The notes below the pieces were generated by a model. It was not told the DNA's origin. It saw nothing but the letters and a program-made list of their open reading frames with translations, and did no database searches. The translations under genes and the position numbers were made by a program. A stretch of 10,276 bases of DNA from Hamiltosporidium magnivora. Its lineage: Eukaryota > Microsporidia > Dubosqiidae. The first letter of the stretch is position 1. Every line of letters begins with the position of its first letter. Below are positions 8,852-10,276 of the stretch, in pieces. The stretch lies in NCBI GenBank assembly GCA_004325065.1, contig PITI01000616.1:1-10276 (forward strand). The letters run 5' to 3'.

Positions 8852-9031
8852 TTATATATTTTCTCCTATATCTTTTACCCCCGTTTTTTCTTCTAAATCC
8901 GACTCCTCGTTTAAGTTTATCGTCGGTTCGACAAATTTGGTTCCTCCTTCTAGCATATAAAGTGTGTTGTTTTTTGTTTTTAAATGGTTAACACTATCTT
9001 CATCGTTTCTGACTTGTTTTGTCAGGAAGTA
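8852..9031 (-). pseudogene. Minus-strand coding remnant, 59 codons, best codon-position signal
   Basis: This frame is open between the stop at 9032-9034 and a TAA at 8852-8854. It has the clearest coding signature in the window: G at codon positions 1, 2 and 3 is about 20, 6 and 9 of 59. The protein is hydrophilic and acidic, with LEGGTKFVEPTINLNEESDL around residues 28 to 47 and an acidic tail LEEKTGVKDIGENI. Such acidic, low-structure sequence is usual at protein ends. It overlaps 9000-9176 by 32 bases in another register, as if one indel had shifted the frame near AGAAACGATGAAGAT. There is no start codon at its head. The family is unknown. Confidence 0.42.
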
Positions 9032-9176
9032 TTAGTTCTACATGCTCTCGGCTCGCTTGAAAACACTCATTGACGCTCTTTACCTGCTTTGGGATTAGGT
9101 TCAAATCAAGTTCTTGTCGTCGTAACATTGGAAATTTTTTCGAGTGTGCTTGGTTACTATCGGCTGAATGTATGCT
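9000..9176 (-). pseudogene. Minus-strand coding remnant, 58 codons
   Basis: This frame is open between the stop at 9177-9179 and a TGA at 9000-9002. The local DNA is about 42% G+C over 9001-9120, far above the background. The translation is mixed and charged, with FPMLRRQELDLNLIPKQVKS near residues 15 to 34 and REHVELILPDKTSQKR at the end. G at positions 1, 2 and 3 is about 13, 10 and 10 of 58. The plus-strand 91-codon frame over 9070-9345 covers the same DNA. I treat it as the shadow, because the minus-strand frames form a continuous chain and it starts only with TTG. Confidence 0.38.
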
Positions 9177-9276
9177 TCAGAAATGTAGTTTTTTGCGGTT
9201 CTTTAACGTAAGACTTATAGTATTTGGTCACGATGAAATCCCAGATTATCACATACGAGATTATCTCAACATTAAC
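9157..9276 (-). pseudogene. Minus-strand coding remnant, 39 codons
   Basis: This frame is open between stops at 9277-9279 and 9157-9159. It reads ISYVIIWDFIVTKYYKSYVK and then EPQKTTFLKHTFSR, a hydrophobic strand followed by a basic tail. It overlaps both neighbouring remnants in other registers (9000-9176 and 9261-9488). The register is the exact antisense of the plus-strand frame over this DNA, so one of the two must be a shadow. No family is recognised. Confidence 0.3.
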
Positions 9277-9488
9277 TTACAAAAAATACCTAAAACAGCA
9301 GCTAGCAAGTCATACTTCCTAAGTTTCTTCATTTCAACTGTTTAAAGTGGGTCTTGAGAAGTACTTTCTACTTCGATGAGTGGTATCATTTTTTTTATCT
9401 TTTCTGAAATAAATATTTGTGATCTATTACATCTAATCTTGACATCGTTTTTATTCTGGTGTTCACTCTTATCTCTGCATGCTCGTTC
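9261..9488 (-). pseudogene. Minus-strand coding remnant, 74 codons with one stop
   Basis: A single register runs from after the stop at 9489-9491 to a TAA at 9261-9263, broken only by a TAA at 9342-9344. The first 48 codons are polar and basic (ERACRDKSEHQNKNDVKIRC, then IPLIEVESTSQDPL). The last 26 include an ATG and read MKKLRKYDLLAAVLGIFCKL, a basic start followed by a hydrophobic segment, resembling a signal or membrane anchor. That ATG could begin a separate 23-residue peptide, but nothing else supports it. One stop in 75 codons is well below the six or so expected. The product is unknown. Confidence 0.35.
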
Positions 9489-9667
9489 TCAAAAATTTCT
9501 TACGCTGAGTGATTTCGCTTTCGTTTTATAGACTTAAACTTAAATTTATTTAACAGAACTAGAAGTCGACACCTAAAAACTTATTATGCCTTCTGGTATA
9601 ATAAAGACTAGAATTTTCTTACATATTTTCGCTCAATAATTGACAGTTTTACCAGATTTATTACAGC

Positions 9668-9952
9668 TTAGCACATACCGTCTGCTTCCCTAATCAGATT
9701 TCTATCATGGCAATAATAGAACATTGCTTCATTGCGTGGCCCAATATTCCCTTTCTTTGGCCATCTTGAAGAGTCACTAACACCCACAAGCTCATTTCTC
9801 CTTGCATTATATAACTTTGAATGGAGTTTTAGTTTTTCTATTTTGTTGTATAGTTTTGTAAGTTGAGCTTCTTCTAAACTTTTCCTCTTGACTTCTTCTC
9901 CAACCTGTACTTTACTTTTAAAAAGCCTTTTATTAGTGCAAGATGAGTTTAA
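9668..9952 (-). pseudogene. Minus-strand open frame of 94 codons, unknown product
   Basis: This is one of the longest uninterrupted frames in the window, from after a stop at 9953-9955 to a TAA at 9668-9670, with no start codon in its first 76 codons. The local DNA is clearly richer than background. G at positions 1, 2 and 3 is about 25, 21 and 16 of 94. The first half is a charged, helix-forming region (EEVKRKSLEEAQLTKLYNKI, coiled-coil-like). The second half reads RWPKKGNIGPRNEAMFYYCH and ends in EADGMC. The C, H and C there do not fit a standard zinc-knuckle spacing. It overlaps the 9933-10187 frame by 20 bases in another register. The lack of a start codon means it is an exon, a frameshifted remnant or chance (roughly 0.2 to 0.3 such frames expected). 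Confidence 0.42.
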
Positions 9953-9966
9953 TTATTATTCTCCAC
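9927..9966 (-). other. Possible 40-nt GT-AG intron or frameshift junction
   Basis: On the minus strand, 9966 down to 9927 begins with GTGGAG and ends with ACTAATAAAAG. It therefore has GT-AG ends and a branch-like ACTAAT about ten bases from the end. Removing these 40 bases would fuse the 9933-10187 and 9668-9952 frames in phase and remove the stops of both registers in the overlap. Against it, GTGGAG is a poor donor, 40 nt is shorter than typical animal introns, and the correct phase has a one-in-three chance. A plain frameshift is as likely. Confidence 0.2.
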
Positions 9967-10187
9967 CTTGAGGATTGCTGCTCGTGTAGTTTATATTTCC
10001 TCAATTCGTTTTTTGAACATCGAAAAGTAGCAGAAGCATATTTTAGATTCGCAACATACACTAGATAAGCCACTTCTCTTTCTTTAATAGAAATATACAA
10101 ACGCTCTTTACATCGCAGGCGAAGAAGTAGCTTAGTTTTTACCAATTTAGCACGCACTGCATCATCTAACTTAGAGAAGTCAGTTGG
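9933..10187 (-). pseudogene. Minus-strand open frame of 84 codons, unknown product
   Basis: This frame is open from after a stop at 10188-10190 to a TAA at 9933-9935. A GTG at 10157 could start 74 residues, but sequence upstream of it (TDFSKLDDA) reads equally well, so that start is not favoured. The protein is very basic, with KTKLLLRLRCKERLYISIKE near residues 17 to 36, then VAYLVYVANLKYASATFRCS and a basic tail. A further minus-strand frame at 10180-10230 (DIVDQLSDKYTSYLTN) overlaps its head in another register, so the remnant probably extends beyond the window. No family is recognised. High lysine and arginine content is compatible with a nucleic-acid-binding protein, but that is only a guess. 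Confidence 0.38.
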
Positions 10188-10276
10188 TTAAATACGAAGT
10201 ATACTTATCTGATAGTTGATCAACGATATCTCAGATTGATTGATTTCAGAAAATATATTTTTTGCGTTAAATCTTG

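Noticed and set aside
9070..9345. Plus-strand frame of 91 codons beginning with TTG
   Set aside because: It is antisense to a chain of minus-strand frames with better codon-position bias, has no ATG at its head, and is most simply a shadow.
1..10276. tRNA, rRNA, CRISPR or riboswitch elements
   Set aside because: I saw no cloverleaf with a T-loop GGTTCGA-type box, no rRNA core sequence and no regularly spaced repeats on either strand. Reading by eye could miss a divergent tRNA.

Overview
The window is AT-rich DNA with no intact gene I can name. There is no rRNA, no convincing tRNA and no CRISPR array, and the longest ATG-started frame is 99 codons. Noncoding composition is extreme: hand counts give 7 G+C in 60 bases at both 1861-1920 and 2641-2700. 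Together with one GC-rich island that looks like a retroelement copy, this best fits a gene-poor stretch of an AT-rich eukaryotic nuclear genome, possibly an arthropod. The host is an inference. A very degraded bacterial or symbiont genome is a weaker alternative, kept open by one terminator-shaped hairpin at 6111-6133.

Layout. (a) 1-3587 is very AT-rich and essentially empty, apart from a hydrophobic 99-codon frame at 76-375. (b) 3588-3842 is a sharply bounded island (about 46% G+C over 3601-3840) with a short TGAA tail, the best candidate for a non-autonomous or truncated retroelement. (c) 3843-4812 is AT-rich and empty. (d) 4813-5034 holds a 73-codon plus-strand frame in a mildly richer patch. 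(e) 5035-5849 has only small repeats. (f) About 5850-7590 and 8852-10230 carry a run of overlapping minus-strand open frames of 25 to 94 codons that keep switching frame. An AT-rich spacer at 8255-8850 lies between them.

The most informative reading is that the right half holds old minus-strand coding sequence broken by frameshifts and stops, or cut by very short introns. Support comes from longer open frames than AT-rich DNA should give, G enriched at the first codon position in several fragments, and locally higher G+C (about 42% over 9001-9120). I could not assign any fragment to a family. Chance alone would also give several frames of 58 codons or more in this much DNA, so the claim is moderate, not strong.

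No functional pathway or operon can be described. I found no convincing new biological system. The items most worth checking are the minus-strand remnant train, the possible 40-nt intron joining its two longest frames, and the 3588-3842 element.
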